A stretch of DNA of 64,000 nucleotides from Candidatus Macondimonas diazotrophica. GTDB taxonomy: Bacteria; Pseudomonadota; Gammaproteobacteria; UBA5335. The DNA is taken from positions 1 to 64,000 of the forward strand of contig NZ_SRIO01000003.1 of the NCBI RefSeq assembly GCF_004684205.1, written 5' to 3'. The notes below the pieces were generated by a model. It saw only the letters and a program-made list of their open reading frames with translations, was not told the DNA's origin and searched no databases. Positions 11,101-19,587 of the stretch are shown piece by piece (the stretch's first letter is position 1; each line of letters starts with the position of its first letter). The position numbers were made by a program, and so were the translations under genes.

Positions 11101-11694
11101 GGCCTGCCGGCCGAATGGGACACGGTGGTCGTGTCCTGGCTGCGTGCGCTGATGGTCACGCCGCTGATGGCCGATGGGATGCGACTCGGGGCGCTTGACC
11201 CTGCCCGGCAGGCGCGCGAAATGGCTTTTGCCTTTCCCGTGACGGGGATGCGGCAAAAACGAATCGATGCCCTCATTGCCGGCCTTGATCCCCACTGGGC
11301 CAAGCGACCTAACGCGGGTCAGGCGGCGCTGAGCGGGGCCTTGCGTGGGGTGATCGATCTGGTATTCGAGTATGAGGGGCGCTATTACCTGGTGGACTAC
11401 AAGAGCAACTGGCTCGGTCCGCGCGCGCAGGACTACACGGCCGAAGCGCTGGCAGCCGCGATGGCAGGCGGTGGCTATACGGCTCAAGCGCTGATTTACG
11501 CACTGGCGCTGCATCGCCACGTGCGCGCCTGCGTGCCTGCGTACGATCCGGCGCGCGATTTCGGGGGAGTGTTCTATCTGTTCTTGCGTGGCATGGCGCC
11601 CGATGCACCTGGACGCGGCGTGGTGCAGCTTCGACCCGATCCGGCGCTGCTGCGCCAGCTCGATGCGCTGATGGCTGGCGGGGGGGCGGCATGA
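8146..11694 (+). CDS. recB: exodeoxyribonuclease V subunit RecB
   Basis: RecB helicase-nuclease subunit, 1182 residues. Walker A is EASAGTGKTHTL (about residues 23-34) and the helicase motif II is IDEFQDTDPAQFD (about 393-405); a UvrD-type IGDPKQAIYGFRGAD follows. The C-terminal nuclease domain has GVIDLVFEYEG near 1068 and VDYKSN near 1085, which hold the metal-binding acids and the catalytic lysine, so both 3'-5' helicase and nuclease activities should be intact. The gene sits between recC and recD with 4-base overlaps on both sides, which suggests translational coupling. Confidence 0.96.
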   Translation: MTARLPQLLDAATLPLSGRHLVEASAGTGKTHTLADLYLRLVVESGHEVDRILVVTFTKAATAELKTRIRRRLIQARAALNGARPAQDAVDVVLGERVIDVAQAVRRLDAALMGFDRAAIFTLHGFCRSALRDHAFSAGLPMHLEMAEQSDDRATVIAADLWRRLEGTIGDPRRAFGLRRAGLSPAQLLADLKLRLNHPLAVVEAEPVEASAESAAWQALENAWQCFRKQWSSQGAEFRKLLDDNPALNRRRYTADRIERWCGGFSRLSASDELDLGVLRTLEAGVRDDWAALTPTRLAEGVKKDQKAPVHPLFETLGALLACWTRMETAWAGSARAYRRGALDEAATRLSQQRQRLGELNFSDLTVELRDALKGSGGAHLASILRTRFPAALIDEFQDTDPAQFDVFRAIYPDQGGEDGTFLILIGDPKQAIYGFRGADVYAYLGAREHLGTPWRLGRNWRSVPALVEAVNAVFSRRDDAFRLPGIVFYPVEPAQTDSAGLRAPGSAAALQCHLLPASEQPLSQGDAVRLAAQWTAAEIARLLTAAARGEAHLGDRPLQSGDIAVLVRAHDQGLAVADALRERGVGFVRRGQDSVFSTDEAQDLERILRAVLQPTRMAWLKGALATNLLGGTLDDVLALDRDEQRLEEFLERFQGHHSVWQRQGFMPMWQSLMEAHGVAARLLARPEGERRLTNVQHLAELLHHAAVSEHLGADALFNRLVSWRQEPGRLGDTALLRLESEADLVRIETIHASKGLQYPVVFCPALWKCRKAGPNTHGPAALCYHDPVRGEARLALNPQADPAIGDQAAAESLAEDLRLAYVALTRAQARCYVVDGAVREREHSALGWLLPEAEPAAVWTQLSAERPIAFGWAAAMQPDGMAVPVSARTVPLRARAVQRSVPAPRVLTSFSALWGGDPVQVVDHDEFRTGLSSLHAPQEPSPHGFPRGAMAGRALHAILERWQWHEDANGSALASLTAQVLAEEGLPAEWDTVVVSWLRALMVTPLMADGMRLGALDPARQAREMAFAFPVTGMRQKRIDALIAGLDPHWAKRPNAGQAALSGALRGVIDLVFEYEGRYYLVDYKSNWLGPRAQDYTAEALAAAMAGGGYTAQALIYALALHRHVRACVPAYDPARDFGGVFYLFLRGMAPDAPGRGVVQLRPDPALLRQLDALMAGGGAA

Positions 11695-13535
11695 CACCGG
11701 CCCAGGCTGCCTGGCTGCGCGCCCTGCGCAATCTCGGGCGCTTCGAGGAATTCGATCTGCAACTGGCCGGCATGTTCGCGAGGCAGGATCCTCAGTTGCC
11801 GGAATCGGCCATGTGGGTGATCGCTTGCTTGAGCCAGCAGATTCAGCGCGGTGCGGTGTGCCTGACGCTGGCCGGGCTGGCCGCCGAGACTCCGCCCGCA
11901 GTGAACCCATCGGTGCCATGGCCGGCCAATGCAGCCGACTGGGTCACGCTGCTGCGGCGCGTGCCGGCCGTGGGCGTCCCCGGTCAGATCCGTCCACTGG
12001 TATTGGACGGGTCGTCCGGACGGTTCTACAGCTATCGCCATTGGGATCTGGAGCAGCGGCTGGCGCGTGAGCTGCGTCAGCGCGCAGGGTGGGCACCGGT
12101 GGCAGAAGCAAGGGTCGTGCGCCGTGCGCTGAATGCACTGTTTCCTGCCGATGAACCGGCCGCATCGCTCCAGGGGCTCGCTGCAGCGCTCGCCGCGAGC
12201 GGGCGTATCACCGTCCTTACCGGCGGCCCGGGCACCGGAAAGACCACGACGCTGGCCAGGATGCTGGCGGTCTTGCTTCATGCGAGGCCGGCCTCCCGGG
12301 TGGCCCTGGTGGCACCCACCGGCAAAGCCGCGGCGCGGATGGAGGAGGCGCTGGGCGGCGCGCTGGCTCGCTTGCCGGCGCAATGGCGGGTGACCGTGCC
12401 TGCACAGGCCACGACCTTGCACCGGCTGCTCGGCCTGCGCCCCGGCGCCGCCCATTTGCCGCGATTTCATCCGGCGCATCCGTTGCCGGTCGACATCCTG
12501 GCGCTCGATGAAGCCTCGATGGTGGATCTGGCCCTGATGACACGGCTGGTCGAAGCGTTGCCCGACACCGCCCGGCTCATCCTGCTGGGCGATCCGGATC
12601 AGCTTGCTTCGGTCGAAGCCGGCGCTGTCCTGGGGGACCTGTGCGAATCGCCCCTCGGATTTTCACCTATGCAGGCTCGCCGTCTGGTCGAACTGACGGG
12701 CTGGTCGATGAGCCCGGCTACGGCGCGCGACGATCACCCCTTGCGGGATCATCGGGTCCATCTCACCCACAATCATCGCTTCGGGGACAGCCCTGGCCTT
12801 GCCCGTCTGGCGGCAGCGGTCAACGGTGGCGATGCGGCGGCCGTGCACTGTCTCCTCACCGGCGAGGGCGAGCCCGAAGTGTCCGGCAGCGCAGAACCCG
12901 GTTTGATGATGGAGCAGGTGCTGGCGGGTTATGCCCCCTATCTGGATGCCCTGACGGCGGGGACTGCGGCGGCCGAGGTGCTCGGGCGCTTCGAGCAATT
13001 TCGGGTGCTGTGTGCCCACCGGGCTGGACCTTTCGGTGTAGACGGGCTCAACGCGCGCATCGAAGCCGCATTGCGTCGCCGCGGATATCTCCTGGGTGAG
13101 GGATTGTGGACAGCGGGACGGCCGGTGCTCGTGACGCGCAATGATCCTGGTGCACGGCTGGCGAACGGAGATGTCGGGCTGATCCTGCCGGATCGCAGCG
13201 GGCGCTTGCAGGCGGTGTTCCGGCGCAGCGATGGCAGCGTGCACGCGATTTCTCCGGCGCGGTTGGGCGCCTGGGAAACGGCCTTTGCCATGACGGTGCA
13301 CAAGACGCAAGGCTCCGAGTTCGATACCGTGCTGCTGGTCTTGCCGTCGGAGGATTCACCATTGCTGACCCGCAATCTACTCTATACCGGTGTGACCCGG
13401 GCGCGGCGCCGTTTGCGCGTCGTCGGGCCGGTCGAAATCTGGGAATCCGCGCTGGCGCGTCGGCAACAGCGGGCTTCAGGCCTCGGTGATGCCCTGCGTC
13501 GGCCGCAGGCGATCGGCGATCATGAGTGTTATTGA
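11691..13535 (+). CDS. recD: exodeoxyribonuclease V subunit RecD
   Basis: RecD, the 5'-3' helicase subunit of RecBCD, 614 residues (near the E. coli length). Walker A GGPGTGKTTTLARML lies near 177-191, Walker B ILALDEASMVDLALM near 269, and the C-terminal SF1 motif MTVHKTQGSEFDTVLLVLP near 533. The start overlaps the recB stop (ATGA). The order recC-recB-recD without ptrA is common outside the enterobacteria. Confidence 0.95.
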   Translation: MTPAQAAWLRALRNLGRFEEFDLQLAGMFARQDPQLPESAMWVIACLSQQIQRGAVCLTLAGLAAETPPAVNPSVPWPANAADWVTLLRRVPAVGVPGQIRPLVLDGSSGRFYSYRHWDLEQRLARELRQRAGWAPVAEARVVRRALNALFPADEPAASLQGLAAALAASGRITVLTGGPGTGKTTTLARMLAVLLHARPASRVALVAPTGKAAARMEEALGGALARLPAQWRVTVPAQATTLHRLLGLRPGAAHLPRFHPAHPLPVDILALDEASMVDLALMTRLVEALPDTARLILLGDPDQLASVEAGAVLGDLCESPLGFSPMQARRLVELTGWSMSPATARDDHPLRDHRVHLTHNHRFGDSPGLARLAAAVNGGDAAAVHCLLTGEGEPEVSGSAEPGLMMEQVLAGYAPYLDALTAGTAAAEVLGRFEQFRVLCAHRAGPFGVDGLNARIEAALRRRGYLLGEGLWTAGRPVLVTRNDPGARLANGDVGLILPDRSGRLQAVFRRSDGSVHAISPARLGAWETAFAMTVHKTQGSEFDTVLLVLPSEDSPLLTRNLLYTGVTRARRRLRVVGPVEIWESALARRQQRASGLGDALRRPQAIGDHECY

Positions 13536-13631
13536 TGCCGCTGAGCGCCGATCGAGGCTCGATTGCGGTGTGGTGCCCGTGCGGCTCGCGGGTATCATGA
13601 AGCCGGATCGTTCTTTCATGAGACTCGCTCA

Positions 13632-14873
13632 TTGAACCGCTCCGCGCCGCAATGCGAATCCCCCCGACTGTTCCGCGCCACGGTGGTCAATCCCTTGGGA
13701 CCGGAAGATTGCCGGGTTCACGTCGACGGTGGCGTGCGTGTCCGTGCGGGCCGCATCGAGGCAGTGGGGCCGATCGAGCGGGTGGCGCAGGGGCTGGAAG
13801 CCGAGACACTGGATGGGGTGATCGTGCCGGGGTTTTTCGATGTGCACATCCACTGGGTTCAGCATCAGGTCCGGGGTGCGTTTCACGCCGATCTGCTCAC
13901 CTGGCTGACGCAGCATATCTGGCCTGCGGAGATGGCTTATGCCGACCCAACGCGTGCCCGATCCGATGCACAGACGTTTTTCGCCGATCTACTGCGCGCC
14001 GGAACCGTCGGCGGGATGGCCTATTCCAGTGTCCATCCTGAAGCGCTGGGTGCTGCGTTTGCTTGTGCCCGCGGACGCTGGCGCATTGGCAATGCGGTCA
14101 TGACCGAAGGTGCGCCGGCCGCACTCATCGGAGCGAAACCCATGGCGCTATCGGTGATCGCCGATCTGGCTGCGCGCTATGGCGCGGAGCGATTCGTCGT
14201 CACGCCACGCTTTGCGCTCAATTGCTCGCCGGACGTCTTGGCCGGTCTGGGCGCACTTGCTCGAGCAGGCGGGTACTGGATCCAGACCCATCTGGCCGAG
14301 TCGCCAGCGGAACTGGCCGCCGTGGCGCGGCGTTTTCCCGAGGCCCTTGACTACACTGACGTTTACGATCGGGCCGGACTGCTGGGTCCGCGTACCGTGC
14401 TGGGTCATTGCATCCACCTCGGTGCGCGGGAATGGGATTGCCTGGCGGCGCGCGGCTGCGGGATTGCCCACTGTCCGAGCAGCAACGAAGCGCTTGGCAG
14501 CGGGCGCATGGATCTGGCGGCCGTGCGCGCCCGCGGCATCCGCTACGCGCTCGCCTCGGATGTCGGTGCCGGACCGTCGGTGAGCCTGCTGCATGTGATG
14601 CAGTGCTTTCTGGTCCAGCACCGAGCCGCCGGTGAGCGCGTGAGCGCCATCGAGGCGCTGTATCGTGCCACCCTGGCGGGCGCCGAACTGCTCGGCTGGT
14701 CGGCCGAGAGCGGGAACCTTGCGCCCGGCAAGCGGGCTGATTTTGTGTTGCTGCCGAAGCTCGGCGGTGCGTTCGATGCCGAGGGCTGGTTGGAGCACGT
14801 GATGGCCGGGACCCCCGCTGAACTCGAGCGCCGGCCGTTGGCCACCTGGTTGGGCGGAAGCGCAACGGGTTAG
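13632..14873 (+). CDS. amidohydrolase, guanine-deaminase-like
   Basis: Metal-dependent amidohydrolase of about 413 residues. Metal-binding and catalytic motifs appear in order: HIH in FFDVHIHWVQHQ (about 71), QTHLAES (about 217), LGHCIHL (about 256) and ASDVGAGPS (about 307). The stretches TPRFALNCS and IAHCPSSN are characteristic of guanine deaminases, which convert guanine to xanthine and ammonia; a related purine or s-triazine substrate remains possible. The frame is open upstream to 13563 with no ATG. I chose the TTG at 13632 just ahead of the conserved N-terminus; the start is uncertain. It follows recD by about 100 bases and seems unrelated to it in function. Confidence 0.82.
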   Translation: MNRSAPQCESPRLFRATVVNPLGPEDCRVHVDGGVRVRAGRIEAVGPIERVAQGLEAETLDGVIVPGFFDVHIHWVQHQVRGAFHADLLTWLTQHIWPAEMAYADPTRARSDAQTFFADLLRAGTVGGMAYSSVHPEALGAAFACARGRWRIGNAVMTEGAPAALIGAKPMALSVIADLAARYGAERFVVTPRFALNCSPDVLAGLGALARAGGYWIQTHLAESPAELAAVARRFPEALDYTDVYDRAGLLGPRTVLGHCIHLGAREWDCLAARGCGIAHCPSSNEALGSGRMDLAAVRARGIRYALASDVGAGPSVSLLHVMQCFLVQHRAAGERVSAIEALYRATLAGAELLGWSAESGNLAPGKRADFVLLPKLGGAFDAEGWLEHVMAGTPAELERRPLATWLGGSATG

Positions 14874-14924
14874 GCGATGACCTGGGGAGACAGTGCCCTT
14901 GGCGGGAGGAGAACGGGGCGCGCT

Positions 14925-14957
14925 CACGGGGCGGATACGCTTCGCCGTCGCCCCGTG
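14925..14957. repeat. perfect 9-bp GC-rich inverted repeat
   Basis: CACGGGGCG at 14925-14933 and CGCCCCGTG at 14949-14957 can form a 9-bp stem with a 15-base loop, about 50 bases after the amidohydrolase stop. No T-run follows on either strand, so it is not a standard intrinsic terminator; it may stabilise the mRNA 3' end. The rest of the 14874-15109 gap shows no gene. A smaller dyad (ACGGTC and GACCGT around 14968-14987) lies just downstream. Confidence 0.45.
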
Positions 14958-15109
14958 TCGGTTGGTCACGGTCTAGTAGACGACCGTCTTGATCGGTTCT
15001 GATCCTGAAACACGGGGTTGTGGCGTATTGGCAGCATTGCGCCATGGATTGAACAGGTTCTCACCACACCGACGTTTGGAAACAACGGGATTTTATCGCG
15101 GCAGGCCGT

Positions 15110-16654
15110 ATGCTTTTTAACTCTTATGTGTTTCTTTTCCTGTTTCTTCCTGCGACTTTGGCTGGCTTTCAGCTTCTCTCGCTACGCAATCGACGGGAGT
15201 TGGCCTTTCTCTGGTTGGTCGTCGCGTCTCTTTTTTTCTATGGCTGGTGGAATCCCGCCTACGTGTGGCTGATTCTCGGGTCCATGGGGATCAACTACAC
15301 CATCGGACGGCGACTGGCTATTCAGGCCGTTTCGGGCGCTCCGCCATCCCGGCTGTTGCTGACTTCTGGAATTACCTTCAACTTGGTCCTTCTCGCTTAT
15401 TACAAGTATGCGAATTTCTTTCTCGATAACATCAATCATGTCGTGGGATCGGATATTCAGGTCGGTGCCATTGTCCTCCCCCTTGCGATATCATTTTTTA
15501 CCTTTCAGCAGATCGCCTATCTGGTCGACGCGTACCGAGGTGAAACAGCTGAGTACAGCCCGCTGCATTACGCGCTGTTCATCACATTCTTCCCTCAACT
15601 GATTGCCGGGCCGATCGTTCATCACAAGGAAATGATGCCGCAGTTCGGGGCGACGCTCGGAACCACGTCACAGTGGTCCAATATCGCCGAGGGATTGACC
15701 ATCGTGGCCATCGGGCTGTTCAAGAAAGTCGTTCTGGCCGATTCGATCGCCGTGCATGCGACCCCCGTGTTCGAGGCCGCTGCGCAAGGGGAATCGCTGG
15801 GATTCTTTGCTGCCTGGAGCGGCGCACTTGCCTATACCTTCCAGCTCTACTTCGACTTTTCGGGCTACGCCGATATGGCCATCGGTGCGGCCCTCATGTT
15901 TGGGGTGCGTTTGCCCCTGAATTTCGACTCGCCCTACAAGTCCGTCAACATTATCGACTTCTGGCGACGCTGGCACATGACCTTGTCGCGGTTTCTCCGG
16001 GATTATCTCTACATTGCGCTCGGCGGAAACCGCAAGGGGCGCTCACGTCGATATGTGAACCTGATGGCCACGATGGTACTCGGCGGCTTGTGGCATGGTG
16101 CCGGCTGGACTTTTCTGATCTGGGGTGGGCTGCACGGACTCTATCTGGTCTGCAACCACTTCTGGCGCCACCTGCGGTCCACTCTGCTGGGGCACGATCT
16201 GAAACAATCGACCTGGATTGGGCGAGGTGCGGCCTGGTTCGTGACCTTCATTGCCGTCGTCGTGGCGTGGGTGTTCTTTCGGGCAGCGTCACTTTCGGCC
16301 GCGATCGAAATGCTGAAGGCGATGTTCGGATTCAACGGCATCGGGCTGGCACCAGTGTATGAAACCTTTTTCCGCCATCTCAAGGGCGGGGATGTGGCGG
16401 GGATGAAGCGTGATCTCATCGCGGCCTATTTCAATGATTTGATGCCAACGAACCTGGTATTGATCCTGATCTTGGCGGTGATTGCCTTCGCGTTTCCGAG
16501 TACCCAGGAGTATATGCGCTATCGTCGTCAGCCGCCGGCTGGCTGGATCGCTTGGCGGCCCAATGGGAGGCATGCCCTCCTGGCATCGGTATTCTTCATG
16601 ATGTCGGTTGCCAGCATGAACAAGGTTTCGGAGTTTCTGTATTTTCAGTTCTGA
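15110..16654 (+). CDS. MBOAT family O-acyltransferase (AlgI-like)
   Basis: Polytopic membrane-bound O-acyltransferase of 514 residues, similar in kind to AlgI/DltB proteins that pass acyl (usually acetyl) groups across the inner membrane to a periplasmic partner. Hydrophobic segments begin at the N-terminus (SYVFLFLFLPATLAGFQLLS). The conserved signature DFWRRWHMTLSRFLRDYLY is near residue 282, and the catalytic histidine motif GGLWHGAGW near 324. The start ATG gives the usual MBOAT N-terminus. The next gene begins 3 bases after its stop and encodes an SGNH-like protein, the expected partner. Base composition is visibly richer in A+T than in the flanking recBCD and trp genes. Confidence 0.9.
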   Translation: MLFNSYVFLFLFLPATLAGFQLLSLRNRRELAFLWLVVASLFFYGWWNPAYVWLILGSMGINYTIGRRLAIQAVSGAPPSRLLLTSGITFNLVLLAYYKYANFFLDNINHVVGSDIQVGAIVLPLAISFFTFQQIAYLVDAYRGETAEYSPLHYALFITFFPQLIAGPIVHHKEMMPQFGATLGTTSQWSNIAEGLTIVAIGLFKKVVLADSIAVHATPVFEAAAQGESLGFFAAWSGALAYTFQLYFDFSGYADMAIGAALMFGVRLPLNFDSPYKSVNIIDFWRRWHMTLSRFLRDYLYIALGGNRKGRSRRYVNLMATMVLGGLWHGAGWTFLIWGGLHGLYLVCNHFWRHLRSTLLGHDLKQSTWIGRGAAWFVTFIAVVVAWVFFRAASLSAAIEMLKAMFGFNGIGLAPVYETFFRHLKGGDVAGMKRDLIAAYFNDLMPTNLVLILILAVIAFAFPSTQEYMRYRRQPPAGWIAWRPNGRHALLASVFFMMSVASMNKVSEFLYFQF

Positions 16655-16657
16655 GCA

Positions 16658-17854
16658 ATGAAAAGATACATTGGCCTCTTCTTTCTGTTTTCGCTCGGTC
16701 TCTCGATCCTTGTCGGAGCCTTCAATTTCATCGTCAATCCCTACCTCTATTTCAGTCCGAGCATCGATCTTCCCGGGTTCAACGATCGAAAGTATTTCGC
16801 TGGAATCGATGGCTTCCGAATCTGGAAGTCGCAACGAATCTCGGACGACCAGTATGATGCGGCGCTGATTGGATCCTCGCGGGTGATGGTTGGTCTGGAT
16901 CCGGGTGATGCGGCCGGGCTGAAGGCGTTCAATCTTGGTCTGCCAATGACCAATATGTTCGAACTTGACCTCGTTTCGTCCTATGTAGCGCGTCAAGCTC
17001 ACCTCAAGGAAGTGATCATCGGACTTGATTTCCTGCTGTTCTCAGATCGGCGATCGGTTCACCCCGCCTATTATCGGTCCCATTTCAACGGTGACCGATC
17101 GTTCCGCGATCAGCTGACGGATGTGCTGTCCTTGCGGTCGACCTTGACGAGTCTCGCAACGGTTGGCGCCAATCTCGCATCGTTGGATCTACCTCGCATG
17201 CAATCAAGCGGTTTTCTGCCACGAACGACTTCTACGGTCCCGGTTCGGGAGCGATTCGATCGCGTCCTGACACAGAATTTTCTGATCAATCCGGAAACCT
17301 ATGCGGATTACCACTACAGCCGCGATCGCGTGGATCATTTTCGAGCGATGCTGGAACGGTTCGTGGCTTCGGGCAAGCGGGTCCGGGTGTTCATTTCCCC
17401 GGTTCATGCGCGGCAATTGCTGGTCGTTCAGGAGTTGGGTCTCTGGAATACCTATAAGCAATGGCTGTCTGATGTGACCGAGGTGGTCTCTGATGTCAGC
17501 CATGCCTCTGGGCAGTGCATTCCGCTCATCGATTTCAGCGGATTCAATCACTACACCCAGGAGCCGATTCCACACGGCGACACCTCCGAAATGGACTGGT
17601 ATTTCGAGTCTTCACACTACCGGCATGAGTTGGGACAAAAACTGTTGCGTGAGCTATTGGCCACCCATTGTGAAGCCGCTTCCACCGGGCTGGGTACCCG
17701 CCTGAATCCGGCAGCGCTTGATCAGCGACTGGTACAGTTGGACGATGGTCTGAGGCGCTATCGGCGAACCCAGCCGGACGAAGTGCAGGCGGTGAAGCGA
17801 TTGCTTGCAAAAACGGCGATTTACAGAACGCAGCGCACGGCGGTGGGCCGATAA
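16658..17854 (+). CDS. SGNH-hydrolase-like partner of MBOAT acyltransferase
   Basis: Protein of 398 residues with one N-terminal membrane anchor or signal segment (GLFFLFSLGLSILVGAFNFI), the rest probably periplasmic. ALIGSSRVMVGLDP near residue 70 resembles the nucleophile block of SGNH/DltD/AlgX-type proteins (GSSR). Near 317 the sequence ESSHYRHELGQKLL fits the block carrying the catalytic histidine. It lies 3 bases after the MBOAT gene, so the two probably form a two-protein O-acylation module. The family assignment comes from this pattern and the context, not from a search. No gene for the acceptor polymer is adjacent. Confidence 0.68.
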   Translation: MKRYIGLFFLFSLGLSILVGAFNFIVNPYLYFSPSIDLPGFNDRKYFAGIDGFRIWKSQRISDDQYDAALIGSSRVMVGLDPGDAAGLKAFNLGLPMTNMFELDLVSSYVARQAHLKEVIIGLDFLLFSDRRSVHPAYYRSHFNGDRSFRDQLTDVLSLRSTLTSLATVGANLASLDLPRMQSSGFLPRTTSTVPVRERFDRVLTQNFLINPETYADYHYSRDRVDHFRAMLERFVASGKRVRVFISPVHARQLLVVQELGLWNTYKQWLSDVTEVVSDVSHASGQCIPLIDFSGFNHYTQEPIPHGDTSEMDWYFESSHYRHELGQKLLRELLATHCEAASTGLGTRLNPAALDQRLVQLDDGLRRYRRTQPDEVQAVKRLLAKTAIYRTQRTAVGR

Positions 17855-17905
17855 GCGCCGCATGGGGTTCGTTCGGGGCGGCCTCGGGTGAGATGCATAC
17901 GCGGT

Positions 17906-17938
17906 GCGGCGCCGGTCGGATATCCAACCCGGCGCCGC
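17906..17938. repeat. perfect 10-bp hairpin between convergent genes
   Basis: GCGGCGCCGG (17906-17915) and CCGGCGCCGC (17929-17938) form a perfect 10-bp stem with a 13-base loop. It lies between the stop of the SGNH-like gene (17854, +) and the stop of trpE (17972, -), where a bidirectional terminator would be expected. There is no T-run on either strand, so it may work as a 3'-end barrier or together with Rho. Confidence 0.5.
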
Positions 17939-17971
17939 AGCTGACCCGAAGGATCGGTGGCACCGATCGTT

Positions 17972-19459
17972 TCAGCCGGTGCGGGGATCGACCATGGCAA
18001 CCGCTCGGAACAGGGCACGACGTTTATTGAGCGTTTCTTCCCATTCGGCGGCCGGATCGGAATCGGCAACAATGCCGCCTCCGGCCTGGAGGTGGAGCTG
18101 GCCATCCTTGATCACCGCGGTGCGGATGGCGATTGCCGTGTCCATATTGCCGTTCCAGCCGATGTAGCCGACTGCGCCACCGTAGATGCCCCGCTTCACC
18201 GGTTCAAGCTCGTCGATGATTTCCATGGCGCGCACCTTGGGTGCTCCGCTCAGCGTGCCGGCCGGAAAGGTGGCGCGCAGCGCGTCGATCGGTCCCAGGC
18301 CAGGCAACAGTCGGCCTTGCACATTCGAGACGATGTGCATGACCTGTGAGTAGCGCTCGATAACCATCTGCTCGGTGACCGTGACGCTGCCGATATCGCA
18401 CACTCGGCCGATGTCATTGCGGCCCAAGTCGATCAGCATCAGATGTTCGGCGATTTCCTTGGGATCGCTCAGCAGTTCGTGTTCCAGCGCTTGATCTTCC
18501 CGGAGATCCTGGCCCCGCGGCCGTGTGCCGGCGATGGGGCGAACCGTGAGGATGCCATCTTCGAGACGGGCAAGGACCTCGGGTGACGCGCCTACGACCT
18601 GAAAGTCACCGAGATCGAGATGAAAGAGATATGGTGATGGATTCAGGCAGCGCAGCGCGCGATACAGGTCCAGGGCGTTTTCCCGGTAGTTGACCGACAT
18701 GCGCTGGGAGGGGACGACCTGCATCACGTCGCCCTCCAGGATGTAGGTCTGGATGCGCCGTACGGCCGCTTCATAGCCTTCCCGGCTGAAACTGGCGCGG
18801 AAAACTTCATGCCCGCTCTGGCCAGCCGCCGCTGTATTGAGATGTCGGGTCTCCGGGAGGGGATCGGATAGATGCGCGATCAGTTCATCGAGGCGTGCCT
18901 CGGCCCGCTGCATGTCCGCCGTGTTCTTGGGATCAGCGAGCACGATGAGGGTGAGCTCGCCGCTGAGATTGTCGAGGACCAGAACCTCCTCGGAGAGCAT
19001 GAGCAGGATGTCCGGCGTACCCAGCGGGTCGGGTTTGGGCATTCGCTGCCCGAGGCGGGGTTCGATATAGCGGACCGTCTCATAGCCGAAATAGCCGACC
19101 AGTCCGCCTGTGAAACGCGGGAGACCCGGCACCGCTGCCACCCGGTAGCGCTGCTGGAAGTCCTCGATCCAGGCCAACGGATCTTGGCAATTCGGGTGTG
19201 ACTCAATCACCTGGCCAGCGGATTCCAGTTGCAGGTGATGGCCTCGGACGCGGATGACGCTGCGGGCAGGGAGCCCGATAAACGAGTAGCGCCCCCAGCG
19301 TTCGCCACCTTGGACGGATTCAAGTAGATAGCTGTACGGGCCCCGCGCCAGCTTGAGGTAAAGCGAAAGCGGTGTGTCGAGGTCGGCGAGGATACGGCGT
19401 GAGACCGGCACGCGATCCAGGCGGGCGCCGGCCTGCGGAAAATTGTCAGCATCGATCAT
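17972..19459 (-). CDS. trpE: anthranilate synthase component I TrpE
   Basis: TrpE, 495 residues; converts chorismate to anthranilate with ammonia from TrpG (not in this window), the first step of tryptophan synthesis. The N-terminal LLES motif (residues 45-48), part of the tryptophan feedback site in this family, is present, so the enzyme should be feedback-inhibited. The chorismate-binding domain carries [26 protein letters not shown] and the C-terminal [19 protein letters not shown] block. It follows gph on the minus strand after a 128-base gap that holds its own promoter-like -10 and a tandem repeat. The order rpe-gph-trpE is typical of pseudomonads and relatives. Confidence 0.96.
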   Translation of the reverse strand: MIDADNFPQAGARLDRVPVSRRILADLDTPLSLYLKLARGPYSYLLESVQGGERWGRYSFIGLPARSVIRVRGHHLQLESAGQVIESHPNCQDPLAWIEDFQQRYRVAAVPGLPRFTGGLVGYFGYETVRYIEPRLGQRMPKPDPLGTPDILLMLSEEVLVLDNLSGELTLIVLADPKNTADMQRAEARLDELIAHLSDPLPETRHLNTAAAGQSGHEVFRASFSREGYEAAVRRIQTYILEGDVMQVVPSQRMSVNYRENALDLYRALRCLNPSPYLFHLDLGDFQVVGASPEVLARLEDGILTVRPIAGTRPRGQDLREDQALEHELLSDPKEIAEHLMLIDLGRNDIGRVCDIGSVTVTEQMVIERYSQVMHIVSNVQGRLLPGLGPIDALRATFPAGTLSGAPKVRAMEIIDELEPVKRGIYGGAVGYIGWNGNMDTAIAIRTAVIKDGQLHLQAGGGIVADSDPAAEWEETLNKRRALFRAVAMVDPRTG

Positions 19460-19510
19460 GAAAACCCCGGCTGGGATGGGAAAACGGAACCACCGAAAAC
19501 ACTCTGTCTA

Positions 19511-19544
19511 TGGCTGTTACGCCATTGATTGGCTGCTCCGCCAT
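19511..19544 (-). repeat. tandem 15-base imperfect repeat in trpE leader
   Basis: On the minus strand, ATGGCGGAGCAGCCA (19544-19530) and ATGGCGTAACAGCCA (19525-19511) are separated by four bases and differ at two positions. Each copy can form a small TGGC/GCCA hairpin. They lie between the putative -10 (19559-19564) and the trpE start (19459), so they would be in the 5' leader. They could bind a regulator as DNA or RNA. No regulator is known for this pattern; the function is inferred only from position. Confidence 0.4.
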
Positions 19545-19558
19545 CGGGTGCGGTGCGT

Positions 19559-19564
19559 ATTATA
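19559..19564 (-). promoter_or_regulatory. putative trpE promoter -10 (TATAAT)
   Basis: A perfect TATAAT on the minus strand, about 100 bases upstream of the trpE start and just downstream of gph. No good -35 hexamer stands 16-18 bases upstream (GGGTAA/TGGGTA), so the promoter may need an activator. It would let trpE be transcribed apart from rpe-gph. Confidence 0.45.
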
Positions 19565-19587
19565 CGGTTCCCTCAGAGGCTTACCCA

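Noticed and set aside
10249-11919. 556-codon open frame antisense to the recB-recD junction
   Set aside because: It lies entirely opposite RecB nuclease and RecD coding sequence, with no recognisable family motif in its translation.
19460-19544. Trp attenuator leader peptide before trpE
   Set aside because: The only short frame in the leader (starting at the first repeat) has no Trp codon and runs into trpE.
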